Assembly: GCA_029962745.1 (NCBI GenBank)
Contig: CM057160.1
Coordinates: 2,137,884-2,201,883, forward strand
Length of the DNA: 64,000 nt
Direction of reading: 5' to 3'
Source of the DNA: Echinometra lucunter
Lineage: Eukaryota > Echinodermata > Echinoidea > Camarodonta > Echinometridae
This document shows positions 11,926 through 25,477 of the stretch, piece by piece. A program made the position numbers and the translations under genes. The number at the start of each line of letters is the position of its first letter. Position 1 is the first letter of the stretch. Under the pieces are notes generated by a model. That model saw only the letters and a program-made list of their open reading frames with translations. It did no database searches and was not told where the DNA came from.

Positions 11926-12111
11926 ATTTATTTATTTATTTATTTATTTATTTATTCATTTATTTATTTATTCATTTATTTAATCATTTATTTATTAATT
12001 TATTTATTTATTAATTTATTTATTTATTTATTTTATTCATTCATTTATTTATTTATTTATTTATTCATTCATTTATTTAATCATTTATTCATTTATCTAT
12101 TTATTCATTTT
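11926..12111. repeat. (ATTT)n microsatellite, copy 2
   Basis: Counterpart of 141-337, with different unit order and about 11 bp shorter. Confidence 0.9.
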
Positions 12112-14283
12112 GAGGGGGTGTCAGGAATAACAGTTGTATTAATGTGAGTATATGCATAAATTTGATTCGATTCGATTACGCAAATGAAAATAAATAATGC
12201 GGGAAATAAAGGAGATTTATAGTCGATCAAAGGAGAATAGAGCAAAGGCCCCTAAAAGTCTAATATCATTTCCACACAGTTATTTTGAGAACCTCAAATC
12301 AATTTTTTAACCAAATTCGATACGAAAAAAGAAGGTTTAGAATGACCATAACTGCACCATGGATAATTATCTACCTGAGAAATCGTCGCTCAATCCCTCG
12401 TGTTGTTTATTTCTACTCCGACCGAACCACACAATGCCATTTTTCATTTCAACGCACTAAGTTTAAAAAAGGGGTGTTCATTAAAGAAGAATGCATCAGT
12501 GTGTTTCTCGCGAATGAAGAAAAACAAGAAGAGTAAACAGCGAAAGTTTGCAGAAAATCAGACAATCTGTTCAAGAATAATTTTGAAAGTGAAAGTAAAT
12601 CCTTATTATGGCGAACATTGAATTGGCAACTTTGCCAGTACTCGTGATGTCTCGTGGACAGCTCTCCATTCATTTTGTACACAGAATTCAACATTTTCTT
12701 TATTTAAAAAAAAAAAGAAGAAAATTCTTTTAATTTATTTTTTGAGTATGACATGACTATATCAATTCTGCAAGCATTTTGGGAAGAATTATGTTGATTC
12801 CTGACCTGAGATTATAAATCATTTTTTAAAAATTATGTACAAAAGGAATTGAGAGTTGTCCACGATGCTATCACAGATTCTGGCAAAGGTGCCAACTCAA
12901 GGATCTCGATAACGTGGATTTATTGAATTTTTACAATTCATAACTTTTGAACAGATTATACGATTTTACTAAATCTTTCACTGTTGACTCTTCTTGGTCA
13001 TCTTTATTCACTAAGAGCATACTGATGCCTGGTTTGCATTCTCCTTTAACATGTTTAATGAATTTGAATGACAGAATAGACTGAAGTGATCCGAACGGAC
13101 GAATTTGAATTACCCCATCGAATTCATTGCTCATTGACTGGTGCAATTTGCACGTTGATCGCTGAGTTGATGCTTTTGAATGGCCAAAGACGACTTTGTC
13201 AAAATCTGATACTTTATCACAAGTGCATTTCGGACGAAACTGATTGCTCGAAACGCTAAATTGATCGGAGAAGGTTTGAAATTGACCACGAAATCTACCT
13301 ATAGACCAATCCCACAACGCAAGAGGGCAGCAGGCTGTTCGACACAGTTCGACATACTGCGGTGGGCGCTCCAACTTTTATAGTACACAAGTCAATGGCG
13401 CGTTATGTACATTCGTTAGATTTTTTGCATATTTTGACCAATATATGCAGATTTCTTTTAATATTTGCAGAGAGGAATAATCATGAAAGTTCAGGTCGCA
13501 GCTTTGCGGTGCTCAAATGCCACAGGAATGGGAGAAAGTTTAAGAATTGAAAGCTAACTGAGTGCGAAATTCACTCGCTTTTGACTCATGAAGCCTGTTT
13601 GTGTGAGAAGCCGTACTCCGGGCCCTACACAGGTTTCCGTACGCAGTGTGAAGGAATTCGTCGCCAGTGGGTAAAAACATCAACAGAAAGGACTTTGAAA
13701 TCAAGAAACATTATCATTATGTACTTTGGCGTAAAATTTAATGAGTGAAAACATGACTTTGTAAACAGGGTAAGATTGAGGGCTCCCGTTTACTAGGCTT
13801 CTATGCTGCAATCGAACTTTTACTGACAAAACTAAGTTGAAAAACCATCGAAAGTACAAAAATACATCATACCTTCATCTGTCAGATATGGCCATTGTCT
13901 TACCTCATCTACCCATGTATCCATGCTTTATTTTTTTGATCTAGAATAAAGTAAATGGAACAATATCAGGGCATATCTCATATCTTACATTCATTTTGTA
14001 CACAGAGCCAATCGCGGTCACGGTGATTATTTTCTCAACAAATTAAAGAAAAAAAAAAGAACAAAACCCATTTAACAAAACAAAAACAACAACAAAAAAA
14101 ACACACCCCCCCCCGAATAAACCATTTGTACGGAACCTAAATGTACTTGATGGTAATGTTGCAAAAGTAAAAAGTGTGTGTGTGTGTGGGTGGGGGGGGG
14201 GATCACACACAAAAGGGGCGAGGGCCTTCGCACATAAATTACTGTAATGTTTTTTATTTTCAGAAATATCAGTACATTGTACT

Positions 14284-14712
14284 GTTCACTGGCGTACCTA
14301 GGGTTTCATTTTAGGGGGGGAGGGAGATAGTGAGCAAAATTTAATCAAATCAAATCAAATCAAATCGAATCAAATCAAATTTGATTACAGTATACAAAAC
14401 AAAGGATATATAAAACCTAAACATGACTAACGCAAAAGTATCCATATTGACAAATCATTGAATAAGTCGAGGTGCAGGGGAGAGGAGACCCCCCCCCCCC
14501 CCTCCCCCTTCCGGGCGGAAGCATCCGACGTTTATTTTTTTTTGATCATTCTTCCTTGTCTGCTCCGGCTCTTCTTACTTTTCCAGTACATTTTTCTTTT
14601 CTCGCTCACGCTTGGTTTCCATTCTTTTTTTTTTTCTCTCTTGCTTTTTTCTTTTTTTTTTTTTGGAGGGGGGGGGGGGGGGTCGCCACTGCACCCTGGC
14701 TACGTGCCTGAA
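14284..14712. mobile_element. hAT-like non-autonomous element, copy 2
   Basis: Counterpart of 2514-2935 with the same cactggcgtacctaggg and ccctggctacgtgcctg ends. Confidence 0.5.
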
Positions 14713-14870
14713 TTAAATCTAGAAAATATAAAATTGTAATCCTTAAAAGAATTAGATTTTCAAATGCAAAAATATTAGTTCTAATCTATGTCACGTAAAA
14801 TAGTCACCTTTTTACTGTTTTTATCTCGGAGATATGTGCTTACCTCAAATGCTTGTATTGATACTTCCAG

Positions 14871-14992
14871 ATATCGATGAATGTTTAAGGTACACAGATG
14901 ACTGTGATATCAGTGCCACGTGCAACAACACAGTGGGAAGTTATTCCTGCTGTGTAAGGCTGATTCACGGGCGACGGAAGAAACGTGTTCCG
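14871..14992 (+). CDS. Gene A calcium-binding EGF exon (copy 2, frameshifted)
   Basis: Counterpart of 3102-3225. The ATCN coding stretch that is shifted in copy 1 is intact here, but single bases are lost in cctgctgtg and ggctgattc and one is gained in gaagaaacg, giving 122 nt. The donor reads ccg|gtaaca instead of cag|gtaaaa. The two copies carry different, complementary errors, which argues that both derive from an intact exon. Confidence 0.7.
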
Positions 14993-15511
14993 GTAACATA
15001 TTCTTCCCCATAGCGATGGTTTTGTCCACAAATTACCATTTAAGCTTTTTATCAATTTAGTCTTGATTAAAAACATATCATCAAAAATTTGTGTCATCTC
15101 GATGCAGTGAATTTGCATCTTGGGGGCAAACATCGAACAAACAAACAAACAAACTGAAACAATAAACGAATGGATTATCTAAAATCATTAACCACAATCA
15201 TATCCTCCAGTAAAATATATGAGGCCTATTTGGTCAACGTGATTGTCACAAATAGATACCGTTTTTGTTATGGGACCCACTTTCCCGACTTGGGACAGTG
15301 GAGTCCATTAGGCTATAGGCCTATCCCATTTTTTTTATATTGGTGGTATTCTAATTTTAAAATCGTGACCCCGTATGGGGAGGGGAGGGGGAGGGTGATT
15401 CTTTCCACCAGTGGTCCACGTGAATCCTATTATCGGGCCCATAGTGTTGGCCTTAGAGGGATCAAGGTCCATGTTGTAGAAAGGCAATCTGGTTTGGAAG
15501 GTCAACGACGT

Positions 15512-15751
15512 CATAATTCGTATCAACATACGTATGTCCAAATTTGTATCCTTAATTAGACATACCTATGTCGTAATAAGAATATGTTTGTCTAATTAAG
15601 TATACGTATGCTAAATTAAGGATACATATGCTTGATAATGATACGTATCCTTAATTAAGACATACGTATGCTTAATTGAACATAACGTATGACTAATTCA
15701 AGGATACATAATTATCCTTAAATTGACATACGTATGTCGATACGAATTATG
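15512..15751. repeat. CATACGTATG inverted-repeat element, copy 2
   Basis: Same structure as 3753-3998, with a few single-base differences. Confidence 0.75.
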
Positions 15752-16224
15752 GCGCAGTTGGCCTGCCATAATCTGGGTCCCATATGTTTTCATAATGTAT
15801 GGAGAAATGTTCCCAGTTATATAGTTCAAGAAGCGTCTCCACGGGTATTTGCTAGATGGACCTGCTTAGGACGGACTGATCACAGGGAGTTTACACGTGT
15901 CAAGTTCTGCTTGGTGGTTCGATAAAATACGATGGCTAATAGACACGTACTGAGCAGGGCGGTGACATCTAATTCCCAAACAGAATTTTCGTCGCAGTTC
16001 CTCCTATTCCTGTGCCACACCATATCTCAACCAGTACTCTCTACTTGATTTACATTTTAAATTATATTTGTAGTATGTATACGTGATAAAGGGATTAAGC
16101 CGTCAGTATTTTCCTTACCAGCATGTATGTAGCCCTTATACGGTCCCCCATTCCGACTTTCAATGTCTCTAGGATTAGTACAAATTAACATTATAGAATT
16201 GAATAGGTGAGTCGTCCCCATTTA

Positions 16225-17094
16225 AAGTGATTGCACAATGTTTTTTTTTTTTTTAAATGATATAGGATCGGGAATAGAATTCCAAGAAGATTAACATTAA
16301 AAATTTGATGATTTTCAATCGAAATCAATGCATTTTGGCTAAATTTCTCATAAAATTCAAGAGTTGACCAAAATTTTGAGTATGAGGTATGACGTCAAAG
16401 TGGTTACCAGCTTCGCGCATTGCAGTTGTGCTGCGCGCTAAACTGTTACAATATGTTTTTATACCTTGCGCGCATTTTGCTAGAATTGGCGCGACAACGT
16501 AACTACTCTGACGTCATTTTGACGTCATTGTAGGTACCCAGTTGAAACTGGGACACAGTTGAGGAGTAAAAACTCCTACCAAATTTCGGGGCTTCCTTGG
16601 CAACACGACTTAAAAAAAATAGGCAGATGATTTTTTCTGCTGATAAAATTCATGCTCTTTGATTTGGGTACCCCGGTGCTGAAACAATGTTAGTTCCTTT
16701 AAAAGAGCATGGTACCCAATGCTGAAACAAGTTAGTTCATTTAAAAGAGCATGATTTCAGGATATTTCTTACCCCTGAGCTGTGTCCCAGCTGGGTACCC
16801 ACAATGACATTCGTTGGTGGTTACCTTGTCGCGCTATTCCAGCAAAAGGCACTCAAGGTATAATACATAATTATGTACAGTCTAGCGCGCAGCACAATGT
16901 TTTGGAAAGCGCGAAGCTGGGTAGCCACTTACGTCATACCTCATACTTAGAATTTTTGGTCAACTCATGGATTTTTATGCGAAACTTAGCCAAAATGATT
17001 CCGATTGAAAAATATCAAATTTTTAATGTTATTCTTCTTAGAATATTCTATTCTCGATCATATATCATTTTTTTTTACCATTGAATTATCACTC
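16225..17094. mobile_element. Long palindromic (foldback) element, copy 2
   Basis: Counterpart of 4480-5345. Arms and termini are conserved. Confidence 0.8.
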
Positions 17095-17964
17095 AAGACT
17101 CGAAAATAATTTGATTCTAATATCTGAGAAACATTTTGATTCTAATATCTGAGAAAATTTGATGTGATTTTCGACTCATCAGGGGAGGGGTGGGGGAGAG
17201 AGAAGAAAGAAAAAGAAAACCAGCACACAGTCTTTCAGAAAGATCAAGCAATTAATCAATCGATCAGTCGATCTGTTAATCAAGTAATCAGTCAATAACT
17301 CAATCAATCAATCCATCAGGAAGAAAAGGCCACCAATCATGCACTCATTCAGTCCCTTAGACAAGTGACTTGATACAACTGAATTAACTTTATTCTGCAG
17401 TGCAAATGTGTAAGTTTCGTGATCAGTCGTCCATGTTTACTTCACTTGTAAAACAATAATACGCGTGTTGTTATATCTTTCTCCAGCTTGCCCCCCCCTC
17501 CTAAAAAAATCGAGCAAAAAACAAAAACAAAACAAAACAAAACAAAGAAAGAAAAAAATCAAATATCAAGCGTCTTCCGCCTCAAACAAAATGTCAATTT
17601 TTGGTCACAGTCATGAAAGCTTACAGGGTGACATTGCAGGCTGCAGTTTCTCGACTGTGTGAACTCATATGTCTTTCGGATTTATTGAGCGTATCCTTAT
17701 TGATGGATTGATTGGCTCACCTATCAGGAATGAATATTCGATTAACTGATTTATTGATCTTAAGGCATGACCATTCACACTCAGACTCTTTATGACATCC
17801 GAATTATGCCAGTAAAGTATTCCATCACTCACTCAAGCATAGCATGACTAATTTCAGAAAGCAAACACAGCAAAAGATCCAATATTGCCAATATTGTCTG
17901 AAAGCCCTCAGAACATGAACATTCCTAAAGTCCCAACAGTTAACACTACTTTCAACTACTACTA

Positions 17965-18107
17965 CACTGCAAAAACGGTGGTGTTAAATTGGTGTTAAAT
18001 CAACACCACTCAGGTGTTTGTATAGGACAACACCACCATCAGAGTTGTCCTATATAAACACCAGTGGTGTTAATTTAACACCAATTCAACACTACCGTTT
18101 TGCAGTG
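17965..18107. mobile_element. 143-bp palindromic MITE, copy 2
   Basis: Counterpart of 6211-6353, also flanked by TA. Confidence 0.85.
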
Positions 18108-18352
18108 TACCTCTTGTCAATCCCGAATTCGACACCTTTTAGCAACAGTGAACTTTAATCATAAAAGCGGAAATATATTTTGGATGGTATTTGAAATGCA
18201 GAGACCCTGGACAGTGCGCAGGTAAGAAATTTTCTATTAGAAAACTATTTTTAGATATTTGGCTGATTTTTTTTTTTTTGACAACTGTGAATTGTTGCGG
18301 AACAGGCTATAACAATGTGTAAGTGATTTCCTTTTTCATCACATAAACACAG

Positions 18353-18601
18353 ATATTGAACCACCGACAATTGTTTGTCCTGACGACATCACGAGTAACT
18401 CCACAAACGCTATCCAGTACGCCCCACTGTCGTTTCGCGACAACTATGCTTACTCCGGAACTCTGATTCTGAATACAGGCTACAGTCCCGAAATCTTGTC
18501 ACCTGGTTCCCGATTCCCGCTAGGAAATTCTACAGTTACGATATTCGTCGAGGACGGCTCCCAAAATCGAGCGAATTGCAGCTTCAACGTGGATGTGACT
18601 C
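18353..18601 (+). CDS. Gene A HYR domain exon 1 (copy 2, intact)
   Basis: The 249-nt exon, phase 1 to phase 1, follows the acceptor cataaacacag and ends at gactc|gtaagt. It is fully open and encodes a complete hyalin repeat: EPPTIVCPDDITSNST at the start, [20 protein letters not shown] in the middle and [12 protein letters not shown] at the end. It has the two family cysteines and NST glycosylation sites. This is the reference version for the frameshifted copy 1 exon. Confidence 0.9.
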
Positions 18602-20174
18602 GTAAGTTTTCATTTTGTGCATTGTTTGACGTGGTGTCTTAGCGATAATCGACACCTCTAGCGTTCTGGGGGGAGGAAGAGGGGGGGGGGGGGGAGGATG
18701 AATATCAACACCACTGATTAGTATTATAACAGTAGTCTTATCGTGCCGATGGCATGTATAGTTGCCCTCAACCCTTCAGTGCCGATGGTACGTATATGTG
18801 ACAAATACATTTTTTTTTTCTGTTTTATCTAATAATTATATGAAAAAATCTTCATATTCAGCTTTTTTCATATTGATGTATGGAAAACAAATGAGCATTC
18901 AATAAATCGTTTAAAATGTGGGTCTACATGAACATTTTCAATCATTTTTAGGTGAAGCTTACAAAACCCTGGGCACGGAAGGGGTATTCGGCCTGGCAGC
19001 GGGAGAGTGGAAGCTTAGCTTTGCAGTCCTCAAAACCCCCATTCCTCCCTAAAGTTTCACCCGAAAGAAAAGAAGGAAAAAAAAAAAACCGAAAAAGAGG
19101 ATTGGTAGAAAATTGAAATAATAATAGCAGTAATATGAAAATCTGAGGATATTAGGTAAATAAATATTCAAGAAAGTGGACAGTGTATATACGAGGAGAG
19201 AGACATTAAGCCCTCTCAAATACTGGTATAACACTGATCGACGCAAACCTTAGGGTGCGATGTGTAAATGAAATAGGATAGAAGGTTAGAGACATCAGCC
19301 CTCTCAAATATTCGTATATCACTGATCGACGCAAAGTTGCAAACCTTAGGGCGCGGGGTGTAAGTGACTGAAATCGTGTATAAAGTGACTGCAAAGTGAG
19401 CAATGGTTGATTCAGTCTGAGATTACTATAAGGCACTAAACCACATGCATCCCCTTCAAATAGGCTCCCTTCAGCCACTTCATTATACTATATTCAGAAC
19501 ATAGCAAATGTCATTATATCACACTCATTTTGGTGTCCAATATCGTAAATAGGCCTAATCCCTGACGGTACATGTTGTCAATACAATATTGATGGTCAGA
19601 TGTCATGTCATATTATAATATTCTGCGAATTGATATACCGAATCTGAAGCCTCTGAAGGATCTGCAACCATGAAATTCTCAACTGACTGCTGAGCAGAGT
19701 GGCGAAAAATATTGATGGGCATAGTACCAGTTTATTCAAAATCAATTTGGTAACAAGGTATTTAGACACGTCTACTACCCTTACGATAAGTTTCTCTTCA
19801 ATAACATTTTAACAAGCACATTTCGTCCAAACATACATGTTTGGGAATCGACACTGAGCATGCGCTAAAATATGATGGTCATGAAGTACGCTCGACAACA
19901 GGTCACCTGCGAACTGAGGAATTTGGCGGCCAGCTTTGCGTCCCATTCGCGAAATTCGCATCCTGGGTCCTAAACTTGGGCGTCACGGGTCATGAATTTC
20001 GTGTCACGGGTCGCGACTGATCTGAGGCGCAAAGTTGGTAGCGAAATTCACGTCGCGCATGACCTGTTGTCGAGCATACTTCACGGCCACCATACTTATG
20101 ATAGTTTCTATTCAAAAAAGAACATTTTAACAAGCACATGTTCGGGGAATCGACACTGAGTTCGCTCGACAACA

Positions 20175-20337
20175 GGGCCCTGTTTCATAAAAAGTTGCTA
20201 TGATAGCAACTCCTGCTGGAATGGTAACTATCATGGCAACAGTGAGAATTCTGCTTCCTGATAAGCTATTATGAAGAAAGTTGTCATTCCAGCACCAGTT
20301 GCTATTATAACAACTTTTTTTTTATGAAATGGGGCCC
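20175..20337. mobile_element. GGGCCC-ended palindromic MITE, copy 2
   Basis: Counterpart of 8431-8597, a few bases shorter. Confidence 0.8.
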
Positions 20338-21455
20338 TTGTCACGTACGACGTGAAATTCGTGGCCAATAAAATACAGTGTGCTATGAAATGGTCCATTT
20401 TTGAACCAACTCTTAACCAAAGTTGGCTCGTATCTGTCCATTAAACAGTTGGGCATTTTTTGCCCAACTGTCAGAATATACCCAATTGTTGGATAATAAC
20501 TCCTATGTCATTGGGCAAATTCTGCTGCCCTCATTTTCGAAATTTAAAAATATGATGTTCACACCCTATTTAACCATGAACCTATCCTATCCTGACCTGT
20601 CCTATATCATAGCCTATCCTGTCTATCCTATTCAATTATTGATACACTAGAATGCAAGCTCTTACATACCCAGTATAATTTTATATGTGCTTTGTGACGG
20701 TTGGTAAAATCAAGCCCACCCTAAACCGCTAATGAAAAGTCATGAATATTTATTTTTATTTTGACAATTCTGTAGAAGAAAATACTTAATTAGTAGATAC
20801 TTTCATGGAAATAACCAACTGTAAGAATGAATTTTGTCCATCATCCATGTGACCAGGAGTGTTGGTAGGAATATGACCAACAGTTGAGCAAAATTTTTTT
20901 TAACAAAAATTGGTCAAATGGTCTTTACTATATTTGGGCAAGATTTGCACAGCTTTTTGCAAAATTCTAACCAACAATGTGTTACCCAAATAAATTTACC
21001 AAATTTTTTAAAGAGTGTATAGCATCTCGGTAAGCTCCATAGTCAGATAGGGCACTTCAGTTTCGAGATCACCTTTGACATATTGGGCCATAGTTTAAAC
21101 TTTCGAGGCAGTCAGTGAGCGCACTCATAAAAGACGCCCCTTGTATGCAATCACTGGAAATTACACAAATATTTCAGCATCCTGATGACCATTTCATGCT
21201 AAAGTTCCTTTTACCCTACGTATCTTAATGGGTCGCATAGTGTAAACATTCGAAATCATAGCCGCTAGAGTAGTAATGGATGAGATTTACAACTAGATTA
21301 TTGTGCTTCAGCAAGCAAATAGTATCAGTACCATTTTTTATAAAATAAATAATCTTTATATAACCATCGTATTCATTATAGGTCTACCCATGAGGATTGT
21401 TATCATTAATTCATTTGCCTATTTTTCTATTTTGTATTGCTATTCATGTAAACAG

Positions 21456-21743
21456 TGCAAGAACTTCCAGTCATTTGCCCTCCGACCATAGAACTTTCTG
21501 TTGAACCGGATCGTGGTGAAGGGTTCTACACCTACTCGGAGCCAACGTTCAACATCACTTATTTACAAGCTTCTAAGAAGTACATTCCTTACGGGAATAT
21601 TACCATTGTGAGGCATTACGATAACAGCTGTGGCTGTGCAAGACTACCCATCTCCAAAAGATCACGTGCACATCTGATCACCGTGGAGATCTCAGATGGA
21701 ACATTGTCAAAGACATGTCGTGAAGCAATTGTAACTGTGAGAG
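21456..21743 (+). CDS. Gene A second HYR-like exon (copy 2)
   Basis: The predicted protein is identical to that of the copy 1 exon (9719-10006): 288 nt, phase 1 to phase 1, four cysteines with the CGC motif. Selection or very recent duplication keeps it unchanged, while nearby homopolymers in the introns differ. Confidence 0.85.
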
Positions 21744-22045
21744 GTAAAATTACATTCTTTCTGAATTGTGCGTTGTGAATTAAAGATATCCTATATCATT
21801 ATCTATACGTGGTGATTTTCCTTAGTAAATATTTTCCATATTTTGCGGGGGGGCGGGGGGGGGGTGTTGCGGTCAAGCGGTCAAAGTTTATAGTACAAGG
21901 CGGTACGCGCCGGGTACAGCTAGCGTGTTTGGTTTGGGTCCCGCGCAATGGAGGTTCCAGGAAGAAAATTTAGGAACAACTTAGGCTTATGATCTGCTGA
22001 AATACACAGATGATGGATGAATGCTGATCATAATGTTCGTCTTCT

Positions 22046-22133
22046 AGGCGGAAGGGGAGGCTGTTTTATTGAATAATAGCGAAACCCTCGGAAAATCCAC
22101 GGGATGGGGTAAAGAAATACATAAATTTCTGTG
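22046..22133. other. 88-bp segment present only in copy 2
   Basis: Copy 1 joins cgtcttct directly to gatatttg. Copy 2 has 88 extra bases ending in ttctg. Matching TTCT words at both ends suggest a microhomology deletion in copy 1. Confidence 0.8.
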
Positions 22134-22803
22134 ATATTTGTTATTATTGGCAAATTTGGCAATTTCTGAATTTTAGGTGAATAATTTCAATTAATAATTC
22201 TTTTTTTCTAATTACCTTTCCTTACTTATATAAGTTTCCTGAAATAGCATTGCTGTTGATCAATTATGTATTTTTTTAATGTTAGGCCTATGAACGGTAT
22301 CGGCCAACTCGTGAAATATTGTTGTCATGTGTTCTTGTTTTTAGTATTTCTATATAGTTAAAAGAATTATAGTTAAGTTCAGTGGCGGATTTTTTTGGGG
22401 GGATGGGGCATTTCCGGTTCGTGCCCCTTCCCTTTTTGATGGAAAATATACATTTAAGCTTTTTTTTAAAATTGAGCCCCCCCCCCCCCTCGTTAAAGTG
22501 ATAACCTTTTTAATTCAAGTTTTTGTTCTATAGCTGTCAGACAATATTTTAGAGGGAGGAAATGGAACCCCCATATCGGCATTCCTCTGTTTGTTTGTTC
22601 TTTTTTTTTCTTGTCAAGAAAATTTTTGGAAGTTATCACAAATAGTGAGCTTATGAAATTCTATCGACCATTCATTTTACATGTTTGATCCACACTCTCC
22701 CCTTCAAGCTGCTTCATGCATGTATAGTAAGAAACTGTGATGCTGCGCAGCACTCCATATGCAAGGAGAATGCGATGAGAATGGAAAGCCTATAAAGTAT
22801 CAA

Positions 22804-23070
22804 GCAGCACCCGAGATCTACAGGCCTCAATAAGACATAAGCCCTCCCCCCCCCCCCTGTACCGTATTCAGAATCTGAACAGAAAAGAAAATTCCTGCAT
22901 TGTTTAATTATAGAACCAAATTTAATTCTTATTAATGCAGCACCCGAGATCTACAGGCCTCAATGATACATAAGCCTACCCCCCCGCCCCCCCCCCCCGT
23001 ACCGTATTCAGAATGTGAACAGAAATGAAAATTCCTGCATTGTTATGACAACCAAATTTAATTCTTAATT
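22804..23070 (+). repeat. Local tandem duplication of about 130 bp
   Basis: Two units, 22804-22936 and 22937-23070, both start with gcagcacccgagatctacag and contain a poly-C run followed by gtaccgtattcagaat. The copy 1 contig stops inside the first unit. Confidence 0.85.
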
Positions 23071-23440
23071 TGATCCATGTTTTGATAAATTTCCAACGTT
23101 TATTTATATATTTAATTTGTAAAATTTCACTCTGACAATTTATTCTTATGTTATGATTATGTAATTATTTTGTATATACAATTATGTATGTTATACAACC
23201 ACGTATGTTATTTTGAGTTGAAAATTATATATGTTATATCTGAGTTGAAAATGGAAAAAATAAATGAAATGAAATGAAATTTTTGGCATTAAAACCGTTT
23301 AAGCACGGTCAATATGAACACCATGATCCGACACGGCCCACGGCAGTAGCCTGGAGCTATCTTGAGTAGAACGACACCCGTGATCAAACTCAAATTGCAT
23401 GTGCAGAAGAGGCGGCACTCCCGGGGGGGGGGGGGCACAG
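23071..23440. other. AT-rich stretch with (GAAAT)n tail
   Basis: No gene seen. A run of aaatgaaatgaaatgaaat after ttgaaaatggaaaaaat near 23250-23281 resembles the simple-repeat 3' tail of a LINE. Confidence 0.4.
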
Positions 23441-24225
23441 CGCCCCCTCACTTTTCGAAGCACCCAAAAGTGCCCCTTTTTACCCCCTCCAAATGCTCCC
23501 TTTCAAACCTTTTCAGTGCCCCCTTTCATTTTAGGATGGCCAATTTTCTTTGCTGATAAGTGCCCTTTTGCCTTCTTATAAGTGCCCTTTTTTGTTTCAG
23601 ATAAGTTACCCTTAATAAAACAGCTCTTTTTTTTAATACCTGATAAGTGCCCATTTTCCTTTTAAATAGCGCTCTGTTCCCTTCTCCAAGTGCATCTTTT
23701 ACTCTTCAAATGAATAATTCCTTTCAAAATGTGATTATTGCCACCTCTGACTACCCCCTTTCCATTTTCATAGTGCTATTCCTCTTCTGCAGAGTGCCCC
23801 TTTTCATCTCTGATAAGTGCCCCATATGAAATCTGCTACGTGCCCTCATTTACTTCTGATAAGTGTCCTTCTTTTCCAGTATGTCCAATTTATCCATCTG
23901 TTAATTGCAGTTAGGGCTCTTTTTGTTTTCTGATAGTGTCCCTTTCCATTCGGGAAAGTGCCCCTTTTAGAAATTTGATATATTCCAATTTGATTTCTGA
24001 TAAGTGCCCTTTTCCTTCTCGTGAATGCCATGATCTCTTCTCATGATAGTACCCCTTCGAATCTGATAAGTCCCTCTTTCATTTCTGATGAGTGTTTGGT
24101 TTGATTATGATAAGTTCCTGTTTTCAGTCCCTTTTTTGTTTAAAACAATACAGTGCTCCTTCTGAATAAGTGCCCACTTCGAATCTGATTAAGGCCCCTT
24201 TTCTCTCTTGAGCCATTTCCTCTGG
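23441..24225 (+). repeat. Degenerate AAGTGCCCCTTTT minisatellite
   Basis: Some 25-30 irregular units built on tctgataagtgcccctttt, each about 22-32 bp. Related words recur at 24935-24985, followed by ggtgcccccactttgaaag. The array could be the expanded interior of a G/C-ended transposon. Confidence 0.7.
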
Positions 24226-25477
24226 TTTGAAATTTCCCCTTCCACCTCCGGTAAGCTCCCTAAAATCCTCGAAAGAGCCATTTACGAATAGCTCCAAAGA
24301 ATCAGTGACTTACAGAGCGAGGCAGATTAGCAGGGGACCGGCGCCTCCCACAAATTTCATTGGAAGCAACGATACCCCTAAATTGAAGGCAATGAGGGTT
24401 TTCTTTTTATTATTATTTTTTTCAAAGCTCGCTCGCTACGCAAGCTCGCACTTACTTATCATATCTCATGCAAGGCACTTGAAGTAGTGTGTTGTGACCA
24501 TAAAGTCCTATCTGTTCTCCTATTCCTGATGGTATTGTGTTTAAAGCCCCATTCAATTTTGTATAGTTTCTCTAATTAAATATGACCTGCCGCTATGAGA
24601 CCTCACAAATGCATTGAAAACATTATAGCTTGGTAACCATAAGGAACACTATAATGATAATTATGGAACACCCATAAAATGAATTTGGGGTAACTTTTTT
24701 TACTATAGGGCCTAGGCCATTCTTAATATACTGCAAATACCATGGCCTTCAGCAAAATACTGCATTTTGCTCGCCTCGCTTCGCTCTCTCGCAAATGAGT
24801 ATGACAGAGCAGTATAAATTGTAAAGTAGTTATAATGATATAAAGATGAAATTAGTATGTCAAAATGCCCCTTGAACATGTTGAAAGTGTGTTACATAGA
24901 ATGTAGGGGTATATTTTCCTTCTTGTGTTGATCTTTTGTACGTGCCCCTTTTTTCCCCAAAGTGCCCCATTTCGTTGGTGCCCCCACTTTGAAAGACGCT
25001 CAGCCGTCCCTGATGTGCAGTACCCTCACAGCGTTGAAAATGAAACTTCAGTTCGAGAGTATCTTGCTCCTATAATTCTTGTGCAAAAAGCTATTTACAA
25101 TCCTTTTATGGTGTGCTCTAATTCCCGAGATTTAATCGTAATACAATCATACTCACCTCGATCGGAGTTATCAGTTAGGCCCATAATCGCACTCACCTCT
25201 GTGCAGATCACGACGTGGCTTTTGCCGTTGCTGGCGAAATATCGTGTGCTGTGCGCTGGCCTTCACGCGTGATGATATAAACAAATTCATCAGAGTGTCG
25301 TTTATAGTAGGAGGGTCACGCGGATCGTCTTCGTGTGGGTCGCAATGCAAGTTGATACTCGTCCTATTGAAGTTGCTAATCTCTTGATAGGTGCTACTGT
25401 GACATGAATTAGGGAGGGAAGTGTTTATGGTACTGTAATATCTAATTGTTTTAGAGTTAAAGCCTCGATTGGTTTGT
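24226..25477. other. Non-coding stretch between copy 2 and copy 3
   Basis: Not homologous to other parts of the window. No domain is recognisable. On the minus strand, two good splice-donor words (GAGGTGAGT) occur at about 25195 and 25155, preceded by a short open frame, which may be chance. Confidence 0.45.

Larger units (their letters stand above)
11786..22878 (+). repeat. Large direct repeat, copy 2
   Basis: Matches 1-11061 throughout, including introns. The stretch 14280-16200 has many single-base losses relative to copy 1, which looks like lower sequence quality. Copy 2 continues past the point where copy 1 stops at the gap. Confidence 0.9.
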
